64,000 bases of DNA from Seison nebaliae (taxonomy: Eukaryota > Rotifera > Pararotatoria > Seisonacea > Seisonidae), in assembly GCA_023231475.1 (NCBI GenBank), contig JALJEE010000635.1, positions 1-64,000 of the forward strand, in the 5' to 3' direction. Below the pieces are notes generated by a model that saw only the letters and a list, made by a program, of their open reading frames with translations, had not been told where the DNA came from and ran no database searches. Position numbers and translations under genes: made by a program. How positions within the stretch are numbered: position 1 is the stretch's first letter; every line of letters starts with the position of its first letter. This document shows positions 1 to 11,442 of the stretch, piece after piece.

Positions 1-264
1 AAAAATAAACCTAAAGAGATGTGTAAATTTTTTTATCCTTAGTCGAAGTATTACAGCCGGTTTTTGGCCTTTTTTACTCTATATGTAGATGTAGATATGT
101 ATTTTTTATATACAATTCTATATATATTTAATAATTTTTTATACAGAATTGTATATAGAAAATACATACCTACATCTACATACGGAATAGAAAAACGCCA
201 AAATTCTGGTGTAATACTTCGACTAAGGATAAAAAAATTTACACATATCTTTAGGTTTATTTTT
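1..264. repeat. Long near-perfect palindrome (foldback/MITE-like element)
   Basis: Bases 1-125 are nearly the reverse complement of bases 140-264, with the axis near base 132. The outer arms (aaaaataaacctaaag at 1-16 against ctttaggtttattttt at 249-264) match fully, and the arms keep pairing inward with few mismatches. The inner part is AT-rich. Open frames here exist on both strands only because the sequence is self-complementary, so I do not call them genes. The left arm reaches the window edge, so the true left end and any target-site duplication are not visible. No transposase is encoded; a non-autonomous foldback element is the best reading. Confidence 0.8.
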
Positions 265-1150
265 CCTATCTCCATGATTTTTTTGGAGTCTAACGGCGGA
301 TGCGAACGCGTACCATTCCCTTGTAAGTTTAAGTAAAATATTCGGTTTCAGTATAAAAAAGTGATACAGAATATAATTTTTTTTTTTAAATGTCCAATAA
401 TTACGTAATTATTCAGCATTGTTCAAAAAGAGTATTTTTGCATTATCTAAGAAATTTTATTTGATTGAAAAATTTAAATTACTCCATCTTCTTCAGTATC
501 ATCGATAACCCAAAAATACATATTTTTATTAAAATTGGTAACAGAAAACTATATTTTTTTTGCACCTTTTGTCCAAATAATTAAGCTCTTATATTTTTCA
601 CTGACTTTTCTAACTGTCTAATTCTTTTCAAATTTAAAGGAAAAAAATTGTTCCTTGTTCGAGTTAAATTAAAACACAGATTATTTGAACATTAAGACAT
701 AATTAAAACTAGTAACTAATTGTGAGAATTAATTGAGAGGGGAATTGAGAGGAAACATTGAAAAAAAAAGAAGAATCCAGTTAAATAATTGAGAGGAAAG
801 GAGAAGGTATCTCGATCGAAGAAGAAGGAATAACAAATTAAAACTAGTAACTAATTTTGAGAATTAATAGAGAGTGAAAATGAATTGGATATAAATTCTT
901 CGAATAGAAAATCTGCACGAAACATGCAAGACTGCACAAGAACTGCACGAAAAGTGCACGAAAATTACATATTATGGAAAACGGCTTTTCTCCTTCTCCA
1001 CTTCATCTTCATGGGAAAAATTAGATGATATTTTGATTAAAACTGCGCTCATTTGACAATAAGAGAAAGAAATGAGTCTATTAGAAATAAACAATATTCG
1101 AATTGAAATGAATAATTTATAAAAAAAGGAAACTGAAAAATCTTTCGAAA
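265..1150. other. Intergenic/upstream region of SPEF2
   Basis: AT-rich sequence with no convincing coding frame. A near repeat of attaaaactagtaacta(a)tt(g/t)tgagaattaat occurs at about 702-732 and 837-867. I looked for an N-terminal CH-domain exon for the downstream SPEF2 gene and did not find one. Confidence 0.5.
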
Positions 1151-4100
1151 ATGTCGAGACAACCGTATGTGAAGGAACCGCCGTCTCAGTTTGGGAAACC
1201 GACGAAGAATATGTTCAATCTGATTTATGAGGAGGGTTCGATGTTCTCCAATAAATTCGTTAGACAAATTGTTTAAAAACCAAAAAAAAATGAGTGTAAT
1301 TGTTAGAGACGAGAAAATATTCAACGAACTGGTCGAGAATGGATTCTGAAGAAGAAGGAACAGATGATCGATGAGAAGATAGTACATCGTCGGAAGATAT
1401 TTAATGTCGTTAACATTCTCTTCCTATTCAAATGATTAATGAATCGTCAGCATACCAGTCATTGGGAATTGACGGAACAAGATGAAATTGAAAAGTTTGT
1501 TGATCATATCAAGGTAGAACATGAAATGTTCTCGATGGATGACACGCAGAAAGAGTCATGTTATCATAGTGAGAACTTCCATTTCCGTAAAACGGGAACA
1601 GTGAAACAGAGAGAATTCAGTAATTATTTTGATGAGGAGCACGAACGATTAGAGAAATGGAAAACGGAAAATATGGCGCTCATACGACGACAAGAGAGAG
1701 CGAAAAAATTCTATAATAACGCCAGAATGGAGGAATTAGATAGACGACATCTTCAGATTTGTAGTGGAGTCATTCTGGAAATTATTGAATTTGCTTTGAC
1801 TATTTGTCTCCTCCGAACTGATAATCGACGTACTCTCATTCCAATTAAACAATGGCGGAAATTAATCGGAAAGTTTATTCAGGGCAAATTCGAGAAACGA
1901 GAGGAGAGAATTCCTGAACGTATTGAGAACGCGGAGGAGATTACGAGAACGAAAGACAGTCATTTCTGTTATCAGGAACCGGATTGTGAGACGTTAAATG
2001 AGATGCAACTCGAATATTATTTGACGGAATCAGATGAATGGAATTTCTCTCACATTCTTCGACCACATCGATTACAGTCACATATCTTCAACAACATTCA
2101 ACGCATTGTCGATAGTTCGAATCGATCCATATTGATGGTTTTTTTTTCTCCTTCTCATTCTTCAAATCCTCTCAATTACTCCTCGTTTAGAGTCAATTAT
2201 TCCGCAATACTTATTCAAATATATCGACATCGGTGAAACCGTTTCATTTGATATTCATCGGGAAGAGAAATACGAAAATTGCACAAATCGTCAAAATGAT
2301 CGATGGGAAACATATTCCCAATTTATTCATTATCGATTTCGGACAACTCGTAACGAAATGTATTAAAGCTTTTCACGAATATCAATCGTCGAAAGTTTTG
2401 GGAAATTTAAATTTGAATTTTTCAAATCATTTTTCTAGAAAAACAATCAACGTTCCAAAAGTACGGTGGCGAAACAACAGAAAGTTGAAGATAAGAGAAA
2501 GAAAAAAAATAAAAAGAAAAGTTTCTTCTTTCTCTAATCCACTTTCCTTCCTATCTACAATTATCATAGAAGGAGGAAAAAATAAACAAGGTAGTGAACA
2601 TCGAGTTTCTCGCACATCTCCCGTCGCCATCGATATACCGGCTAAAGACGGATTAAATTTAGATGTGGAATTCGGAAAAAGAATTAGCTCGACGAAAACA
2701 CGTAATAAAAAGGTACCGGATGAAGTACTTACGGAATTACTAATTTATCATATCAAGTTAAAATAATAAAATTTAAATTTTAAATTAAAATTTAACGAAT
2801 TTTCCAGTTCATTGCCAAAGGAGAGTAGTTGGATTCTTTTGGACTTTCCCAAAACGTATCGTCAAATGAAATTGCTCGATGCGAGTTTATGGAATATGAA
2901 ATTGGATAATTATTTGATGGACGATCTCACTTTCGTCAATCAACAATTCATCACACAAATCAAAGAGCAATTCGATGTGAGTGAAAGAGGCTCAGCCACT
3001 TCGAATAAAATTTACAAGAAATTTTTTTACAATGCTGAGAATAAATTGATGGAACATATTCCGAGTTGGGAGTTGACGAGAGATCTCCCGCCCTCCACCA
3101 AATGGTACTATTTCGAGAAGTTGCTCCAGGAGAAAATCGAGAAAATGAAGAACGACATTTTCCGTCATCGATCGTTTATTGACGGTGTGTTCCATTTCCG
3201 TTCGAATAATCAGCAAATTGCGTTGAGCATTTTAAAAAATCAACTCACTTCGAAAAGACCTTCCATCAGTTGGAAGGAGATTCAAGAGGAATTAATCAAC
3301 TTCCAGAAGAATTGGCCAAAAATGAAGAAATATTTCCAGAAATATTCAAAACTTTATGAAATAAACATCAACATCGAATCGGACGAAGCACTTTTTGAAC
3401 AAATTCTCTCGCTCATTTATATCGATGAGAACGAGGCTCGAATTGATGAATTTCCATCCGATTCTATCAAAGTCGAAGTGACGAGTCAATCGATAGAAGA
3501 GAATGAGAATTTCGACCAATTTTCAATTTCCGATGACGATTATATCGTCCCACATATCATGGAAAAGAATGATCGAGTCTTTTTAACTTCACCAAATGAA
3601 AGTGTCTTCAATTTGAGACGATATATTTACAAATGGAAAATGTTGACAGATATGCGAATTTATCAGTTATTGGATGTGATGGAAATTATGCGATATAATC
3701 GAGCGAAATATTATCACGATATAATGAATAATAAAATGGATTTTCTACTCTCCATCGAATCGTGGGAGGAAATTCAAAATTTAGTCGATTTGAGATTGAA
3801 ATGTTTCGGGAAACATGAGGGAATGAAAGAGAGTTCCGATATCGATAATTGGCCAACCACCATCGACGTGTTGCACGAAGAATTGTGGAGTAAAATCATC
3901 GAGTTTAAGGAACGTGGCGAGATTTATTTGATAAAATTGAAAGAAGTTTCTTATGTTGAGAAATTCATTCCTCTCATTAATGTCTATTCGATTCTCATGC
4001 AAATTGAATTATGTGCTTATCAACGGAAAATATTCATCATTCAAACCATCTTCAATAAAATGGAAGAATTTGAAAAAGAAATTATTTGTGCACCATGTCC

Positions 4101-6387
4101 CGCTTTGCCTTTCATTAAGAAAACGGCAAAATCAGAAAATGACGGAAAAACGGTGGAAATTGACGATCTCAATATATGGAAACAAGGTTATGAAGCGCTC
4201 ATTGAAATGTTCATAAAATCGCCTCGATCTGAAGACGATTGGCAGACGTTCTTCCATCAGAACGATCTCTTCAACATGGAGTGTGAGGAGGAACAAATTC
4301 TCTGGAATCAATTCACCGTTGCCATGGCAACGACTTGTTTGGACGATACGGACTATCCAATTCACAAATTCGACAAAAGTACTACCGAATCGTTTCTGGA
4401 GGTGATGGAGGAGACGAAAGCGAGTAAAACAATTCCATCACATGACGCCTCCCAATATAATTCGAATGAATCGAATAACGTGAAAATGGAAGAGGAAGTG
4501 GTGCCAACGAGTGAATTTCGAATATCTGATGATATTGACGATATGGACGAGACATTAGTAATGACGGAGAAAGAAATAACTCTCGAATCTGAAGAGAAAA
4601 TTACGATCAGTTTATTGAAACCACATGTGCTCGATATGATTTATTATCAATATAATTTAATTGTTCGTCGGTTGGTCCGAATCTTCTTTCACGGAATTAC
4701 CATCATGAGAGATTTGAAGAAGAAACGAGAGGAATCGTTCGTGTTGATGAGATCGTTTCTCGGTTCGGCCTTCTATTTCCAAAAGACTCAAATTGACGAA
4801 TTAATCAACAATTGTAAAAATCAACTATTGACCAAACAACATATTCTAAATATGCCGATATTGGCACCATCAATTTATCGTCATACCACATTCACTCCAT
4901 TCCACCGATTAATAGTTGGCCGAGAAGATTTTCTGCTCATGGAACATTCGACTCTTCTCGATAAAAGATTAACTTTGTCGTTAACTGAGGCGATGAATTT
5001 CATTCAAATATTCGGTAAACAACTTCCGTGGCGAACTCCAAGTGAAAGCTTGAAAAAAACACAATCGATTACATTGAGTTCTCTATCGACACATATGATA
5101 ACTCTCACCGAATCAACGAGTGATTGTGGAGCTTTAGTGGAGCGGGATAATATGGTAAAAGTGGAAGAATTTGCTCGTCTCCTTTTTCAGGAAATTCAAG
5201 GAATGATAGATAATGATAAATTGAATAAACATTGGAAGAAATTCAAATTCACTCAAATTCTCCAAATGGTCAAACTCTTCACCAACAACACCGATGTCAT
5301 CGATTGGAAGTTGTGGCTATTGACGATGATTCAACCGTTTCCCATTCCGACAACGAGACAACTCGTCAAATATCATGGCTCACTCAGTCAAGCCGATAAC
5401 TACATGAGAGGATATATCGACAAAAGGAAATTCATTCAAATTCCTTTCTGGTTCGCCAAAGTCAATTATTCAAAAATCCCAATAACTGATGAGTCGACTC
5501 GTTTACAATACGTCGATTCGGAAGAAAACGATTATACAACTTTCAAACATTTCCTTTGTACTCTCTATCATATCGACAATAATACCTTCTTCCCCAACGA
5601 CGTGACGATGAATGAGAAAGTAAGAAAAACGACATTTATCGATTATGAATTATTAGTTCATATTGATTATCAATTTGATTAATCAAAACCATTTTCTCTT
5701 CATTCATTTCTCAGTGTCAACATTTAGCATTGACTCCTAGTGTCTCATTGAGCACACTACGACAATTGGCGTTAGATGTCGACGATTATTTGTATATCGA
5801 TGAATCAGTCAGTTCACGACGGACCACCTCCACCAACATTTGGGAGTTTTTCATTTCCGTTTTTTTTAATTTTTTACCATTTTTCTTTCAGTGATTCCTG
5901 GAAATGGACTTATGACAGACTGGACACGTTATGGAACGCAAGTTCCGTTACTCGTCGTACTCCGACCGTTTCGATTTATCCCCAAAAATTAATTGACGTT
6001 AATTAATTGAAAATAATTCAAATTTCTAATTCCATTTTTATGGTTTTTCTATCAAACAGTTACTGGGTGATGAGAATGATATGATGGAATCCGAACGACT
6101 CAAAGAATTGAATGAACCAACTTTTCACAAAAACCAATTAACAGCAAAATTGCCCACAATAGTTTCCATTTGATTTCTCTCACACTCAATTCACTTTCTC
6201 ATTTTAGTACTCGATCATGGAAATGTTGAATGAAGTGGGAGAGCAAATGACGAGAGATTCGGGAGGGAAAATTCATAACGTGTTTACGGATCCGGTGCCA
6301 TTCCATTATCTCGCCTCGTCGTCATTATTCAAAGACATCCTAATCAAATATTCCACCAATAACGTCCCGATAACTTTCAAAAAATGA
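1151..6387 (+). CDS. SPEF2: Sperm flagellar protein 2 (SPEF2/CPC1-like), 11 exons
   Basis: Exons read: 1151-1270, 1307-1405, 1451-2137, 2191-2394, 2439-2520, 2570-2756, 2808-5655, 5715-5845, 5892-5997, 6060-6161 and 6208-6387, giving 1581 codons in one frame. The family is a central-pair protein of 9+2 axonemes needed for flagellar and ciliary beating. Exons 3-7 align in order with SPEF2: an LIPxxxWRxL segment, the adenylate-kinase-like core (IGKR.., then DFGQLVTKCIKAFHE), VPDEVLTELLI and SSWILLDFPKT, followed by a long charged region. The P-loop is degenerate (GKRNTK, without GKT/S), so nucleotide binding is doubtful. The usual N-terminal CH domain is not seen, so the gene may be N-terminally short or may start upstream. 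The first two exons rest on frame only. It is convergent with the RING gene, with a 90-bp gap. Confidence 0.88.
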
Positions 6388-6477
6388 ATTTATTTGAAAT
6401 TTTTCAATTCTTCAATTTTCTTCAAGAGAGAAATGAGAAGTTATACAAAATAAAAATATTCGTATTTATTTGGCAAT

Positions 6478-7917
6478 TTAAGTTTTGATGAATTCATGAA
6501 ATGCGATTAATTTCTTCTTACACACTTTACACAATTCGGTGTTGTTGATAGTTCGATGAATGATAGGAAAGATTAAGCCCAAACCGATACGGTCGTGCGG
6601 TCGACAAATGACGTGACTCCAAGGAATGATCTTCACCGCCTCCGTGTCATATGATTGAATTGGTAGTTTCATAGTGGGATAACTAGCTTCATATTTCTTT
6701 ATGACTATCATCTGTTCGGGTAGGAGTGGAGATGAAATCATTTCTGTGATGGGCGGAATTGGAATGGCGATCTGGTTCGTTATGCAGTCGAAACAGAACA
6801 TATGAGCACACGGGTTCGCAATGAGGTGTGGCAATTGTCTGAATTTGATCTGACATAAACCACATTTTCTATTATCGGCATCAACCAGATAATCGAAATG
6901 TGGAAGAGAATTGTGGAGGAAAGTTGACAAAGTGCGATGAAGACCCATATCTTTATCAACTCTACTCAACTGAATCTGAGTTGTCATTTTGTCCCAATTT
7001 GTGTCATTTAAATAGTTCTGTTCCGTCTGCCCCGAAAATATGTTCACTGCTTGATTGGTTGAAAAATTATGTGCTCGATTTTTAGTTCGATCATTTGTTA
7101 ATTGTTTATAGAGTCCCACTGATAACAACGATGGTACATCGCCTTCATTGTCACTCAATTCAAATAATTTACCCTTACCACATGTCTCAGTGCCTTTAGT
7201 TACTTTTAATGGATGCATCATCAAATTATCTCCGATATCATCCGAATTCAAATTCGGTACATTGAAGCCTGAAATTTTTCCTTTACGATTAGGAGTGGAG
7301 AGAATGGTGAACATGGAAGAATCACTTGTTTTCTTCGCCAATTTAAAATCGTTTTCCGATTTCCTTTCCATCATTTTTACCGGTCCGATGAGAGTTAGCG
7401 ATTCGTCCAAAGAGTCTTGACTGATCGAAGTTCTTGACGTTTCATTCAAGACACTTGTATGACAGTTCGCTAAAGTGCCTAAATTCGAATGCTTCATTTC
7501 AATGTCTGCCGTTTTCGGGAAGTTCAAATTGCTCTTCATGTTCACCAATTCATCCGACATCGTACTCGGTATGAAATGTCGATGTTTCTTCGGCTGAGGA
7601 ATATCCGATGTAACGTCGGCTATGAACGTCTCCTCCACTTTCTCTTGTTCATCTTCACTACTATGTCGGAATGCGACAAAACATCTCAGGAAACTTAACA
7701 TCAAAATTACCGTCATCAGAATGATAGAGAAGATGGTGAAAATGACAATAGATTTTATCGACGCCCCAATAATAAATGTTTCCGCGCAGTGCTTCATCAA
7801 ATCTAACCGATTGAAAAACATCCGTTCATACCAACTGAAATAACAATACTCTTTTATCGATACGATCTCGTAATAGAATATGAAGTAGAATAATTTCCGA
7901 AGTAACACGACCACCAT
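6478..7917 (-). CDS. Membrane-anchored RING-type zinc-finger protein, unrecognised
   Basis: Single open frame of 479 aa. Residues 1-25 are hydrophobic, and a strong membrane segment lies at about 55-80 (IKSIVIFTIFSIILMTVILM). A long polar Ser/Asn-rich linker follows. Near residue 355 is a zinc-finger half CGLCQ..(PH)..NPCAHMFCFDC, i.e. C-x2-C..C-x-H-x2-C-x2-C as in RING-HC fingers. The last pair (CKVC) comes only about 85 residues later, so the RING is stretched or incomplete. Membrane RING proteins are usually E3 ubiquitin ligases. The PH..CxHxFC arrangement recalls peroxisomal PEX2, but length and layout do not fit well and I do not assign it. An extra upstream exon cannot be excluded. Confidence 0.7.
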   Translation of the reverse strand: MVVVLLRKLFYFIFYYEIVSIKEYCYFSWYERMFFNRLDLMKHCAETFIIGASIKSIVIFTIFSIILMTVILMLSFLRCFVAFRHSSEDEQEKVEETFIADVTSDIPQPKKHRHFIPSTMSDELVNMKSNLNFPKTADIEMKHSNLGTLANCHTSVLNETSRTSISQDSLDESLTLIGPVKMMERKSENDFKLAKKTSDSSMFTILSTPNRKGKISGFNVPNLNSDDIGDNLMMHPLKVTKGTETCGKGKLFELSDNEGDVPSLLSVGLYKQLTNDRTKNRAHNFSTNQAVNIFSGQTEQNYLNDTNWDKMTTQIQLSRVDKDMGLHRTLSTFLHNSLPHFDYLVDADNRKCGLCQIKFRQLPHLIANPCAHMFCFDCITNQIAIPIPPITEMISSPLLPEQMIVIKKYEASYPTMKLPIQSYDTEAVKIIPWSHVICRPHDRIGLGLIFPIIHRTINNTELCKVCKKKLIAFHEFIKT

Positions 7918-10369
7918 CCGGTAAACAGAATTTTATAGGCAAATTACTTCTTTCGCTACTGAGATTATTTTTGTTTAGTAGTTTTCCTCCTCAACCAACA
8001 ATTGAATAATAAAAAAAGCAAAATGAAAAATATTTAACCAAATTCTATTTTTCTTTCTATTTTGTATTGAAAATCTTTTCATGTAAACTCAAATTTTCCA
8101 TTTTAAAACAATCACTAAAGAGAATATCTTTAACATTTTTTCCATTATTCAATTTTAGTCAAAAATAAACAATATCGATTAATAAAATTCAATTTTAAAA
8201 AATTTTTCCTAAATGTTTAATGTCTAGTACTTATTTTCCGGATTTTTTATTGAATTATTTATCCACTTAATTAATCTTATTCAAATCTTTTCAATATTTT
8301 CAATAATTTGATAGGAAAATATTTTTTTAAATAAATTCAGTCTTAAAACTTGAACAAATGGTTTTTTTATGATGAAGAAAATTTTGGTGTTTTTTTTAAT
8401 GGAAATGGTTAATTTTATATGAACTGAGATTGTTTTATTTTTCTTTTTTTAGAAATGAAGAAGAAAAAAAATAGGTGAAATATTTGAAGATAAATTTAAC
8501 ATTAACATCAGTGCGGTCGTTTATGTGTTTTATGGTTGTCGGTGTCATCTTTGAAAATTGTGGAAATTTGTGTGTGTTCGCCTTCGGGCAGTTCCAATGT
8601 TGTGTGTGTTTTATTTCGCATATTAATTAGGAGATTGATTATTCGGAAGACGAGAGAACGTGGCAAACTCATGAAATTAATGTGTCGCTAAAACATCAGA
8701 TCGGATGGGGAGAAGAATGATCAAATATTTCACATTCTTCATCGGGATTAGAAGGAATATTTAGCATGTTCCATTCCATTAAAATTTCTTTTTGGTTGTT
8801 TATGTATTCGGAGTTTATTTGACGTTTCATTGTTACCGAAATTGAATAAATAAAATGTTTATTTACTCCTTTCTTCCCTAACAATTGAGGGAGAGTTGAA
8901 GGATGGTCAAGTTGTTTCGTTTCCTATTAATCTTCCGGTTGATGCATGAATGGAGTCGATGGCTCGATTGTCTACTTGAATCCAATTCGAGTATTTTTGC
9001 CACATATTTCGAAGAGAAGAAAGACAATCGTTTCCTCCGCTATCTATCTCCTGAATAAATATAGATAGATGAGATTTCCGATGGAACGAGATTAGATTCA
9101 TTTCCATAATGTTCTTGAGTGATGATAAATGTGAAACGTCAGAGTCTAATCGACTCAATGTCATTTTGACAAGTATTCATCTCTTCCGCTTCATTATCAG
9201 ATTAATTCCATTGAGAAATGTCAACTAATTCCCGAAATGTCATTGATAGTCAAACAGTTATAATTATGCCGATCATATTCTCATTATCGTTCGGTGACCT
9301 TATCAAACGATCGTTTCATAAATTCACCAACTGTCTTATTTCGAAATAAACCGTTTACATGATCTTGTCAATTCAAAGGGAGAAACGGAAAGAATTAATC
9401 GAATAGAACTCGTTTAATTCATTAAACGGTTATTTAATGGAATTACTTTAGAATTAGTTGTTTGTTGAAAATTAATAATTTATAATTTTATAATTTATAA
9501 TTTATATTTTATTTATTTATATTTTATAGAGAATAAAAGTAATTAATAATGGCATTTCCGCTCTCATTCCATCAACAGCTGCTCCTCCAGGGATCTAGAT
9601 AAAGTCGAGACAGATATGTCTCTCACCATCATCATTAATTCCTAGTTGTCCATTGGCAACGATCACGTTCAATTAATATTTCATTCCAATGAACATTGAC
9701 CTTCTCCTCCGAAATGTGCGTGTTTATTCCCAAGTGAGTGGTGGGCGCAAATGGGCAAATGTGTGAGATGTGGGTGCGAGCAGTTCCCTCTTCATGGACC
9801 AATTGGTCGACCATATGCTTCGTGATCATTCGTCTTTTTATTCATCTATTTCAATGAACTCAATCGCCCTTTTATCGAATGTTGAATGGAATTGGGGAAT
9901 CGAATAAAAATCGATTCACCGCCGATCTCGAAAATGAGAAGATGGAATTCGAATTTTCCATCTACTTCTCTTCCCCCATTAATCAAATCGATAAAATAAT
10001 TTCATTAAAATCACTCATAGAGACAACTCACATTATCATGTGCGATGGAATTGGAGAGAATGTGGACAATTGTCCTACATCTCATTCGCAAGTAGGTGTC
10101 ATATAGAAATTTCATTAATTGTCCACTTTTTATGAATAGTAATAAAAGAATTAGTGTGGACAGGTCTGTCTCAATTTCTTCCTCTCATTCTAATCTCTTC
10201 ACAATTCTAATTGTGTTCTCTATTCATCAATATTCGCTGAGCAATTAGCAACTTCACAACGACAATTTCTCTCATTTATAATCTCTCTATCTTCTCTCCA
10301 ATCGATCGAATAATCTCTCCTTTTCTTTTTCATTTATCTCAGAAATTCTTCTTTTTCATTTCTCTTGAA
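7918..10369. other. 2.4 kb intergenic, no supported gene
   Basis: Divergent spacer between the RING gene (-) and the CDK inhibitor (+), so it probably holds both promoters. Short frames exist on the minus strand at 8696-8884 and 8907-9164 (62 and 85 codons), but I found no splice joining them and no family resemblance. The rest is AT-rich with TTTATAATTTATAATTTATA-like runs at 9477-9530. Confidence 0.5.
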
Positions 10370-11251
10370 ATGAATCCATCATCCATCGCATCAAAACTAA
10401 CCGTTAGTGCATCACGTCCATTTCGTACGAACATATTCGCCAATCTCTCCTCCTCAATTCAACGTCATCAACAACGAATGAAGAATAATGAAGAAATTCC
10501 GATCGATAATTCCGATATTCGAAGTCCAATCTTTCCACGAAGAAATATCAATTCAAATCTCGAAAATTGCACACCAAACAGATCTCTCTTCAGTCCTTCC
10601 ATCATTCGACAACACCATCTTCATTTCCAATCAAACATCCAAGGCAGCCCATCTTTCCATCTTCAATCGAATTCCAATCGATTTAATTCAAAGCGGAAAT
10701 TATTTATCGATTCAGGAATCGAATCAACCACCGAATCAACCACAAATTCCATCGACGAATTATATAACAATTTAATGGATCGACATCAGAAAAATAAAGA
10801 GAAACGATGGAATTTCGATTTCCATAATAATCTCCCCAAAAACCAGTCAACACCGTTCGACCGATTGAAATGGAAAGAATTTAAAAATCCACCAAACTTC
10901 TTTAATTCCAATCAAAACGATGACGGAAATAAAATCCAATCTTCTCAAGTCAAAGAAGAGAATGTGAGAAAAACCAGAAAAAAACCATCATCGAAAAAGA
11001 CGAAGTCGGAAAAAGATCAGAAAGTTCCAGATGAAAGTGCGTCGAAACAGTTGAAAATTACCGAATTATTCCCAATTAGGAAGAAGAAACGAAATTCTAT
11101 TCAAATGACAATCGAGTCTGCTCAATCGTTCCTGGAAACACCGAAAAAAACAAAGAAAGCACAAAAATCCACCAACCGCCCCCTAACTCGACTACAAAAA
11201 CGAAAACAACAAAAAGATTTATTCGATTGTGGAATAACAATGAAATTGTAA
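10370..11251 (+). CDS. dap: Cyclin-dependent kinase inhibitor, p21/p27/Dacapo (CIP/KIP) family
   Basis: Intronless, 293 aa. CIP/KIP proteins bind cyclin-CDK2/1 complexes in the nucleus and stop the cell cycle. The family's CDI domain is readable in order: a cyclin-binding RxL motif KRKLF (108-112), a helix with DELYNNLMDRH (about 128-138), then the kinase-binding WNFDF (147-151) and a following aromatic/Pro segment to about 178. The C-terminus has a basic stretch and a PIP-box, QLKITELF (227-234), followed by a basic run (RKKKR), as in p21 and Dacapo. The T-E at box positions 5-6 plus downstream Lys resembles a CRL4-Cdt2 degron, although the classic degron has T-D. The rest is low-complexity and presumably disordered. 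AATAAA lies at 11263-11268. The closest namesakes are dap, cki-1 and CDKN1A/B; orthology within the family is not resolved. Confidence 0.87.
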   Translation: MNPSSIASKLTVSASRPFRTNIFANLSSSIQRHQQRMKNNEEIPIDNSDIRSPIFPRRNINSNLENCTPNRSLFSPSIIRQHHLHFQSNIQGSPSFHLQSNSNRFNSKRKLFIDSGIESTTESTTNSIDELYNNLMDRHQKNKEKRWNFDFHNNLPKNQSTPFDRLKWKEFKNPPNFFNSNQNDDGNKIQSSQVKEENVRKTRKKPSSKKTKSEKDQKVPDESASKQLKITELFPIRKKKRNSIQMTIESAQSFLETPKKTKKAQKSTNRPLTRLQKRKQQKDLFDCGITMKL

Positions 11252-11442
11252 AGTTTTAACGAAATAAATAAAGTTTATCATATTTTTTCTCTTCTCTTTC
11301 TTCACACCCTCAACGATATCGTTCTGATTCTGATCATATTGTGATTAACCGAAAATTTCGTCACTTTTTTTTGAAAATTTTTCAAAAAAGTGAAAAACTT
11401 TAAATCAAGGACAAAATTTAATTTACTACTCATGACACCTTC

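Noticed and set aside
51-336. Open frames on both strands at the left edge
   Set aside because: They mirror each other because the DNA is a palindrome; composition is AT-driven and not protein-like.
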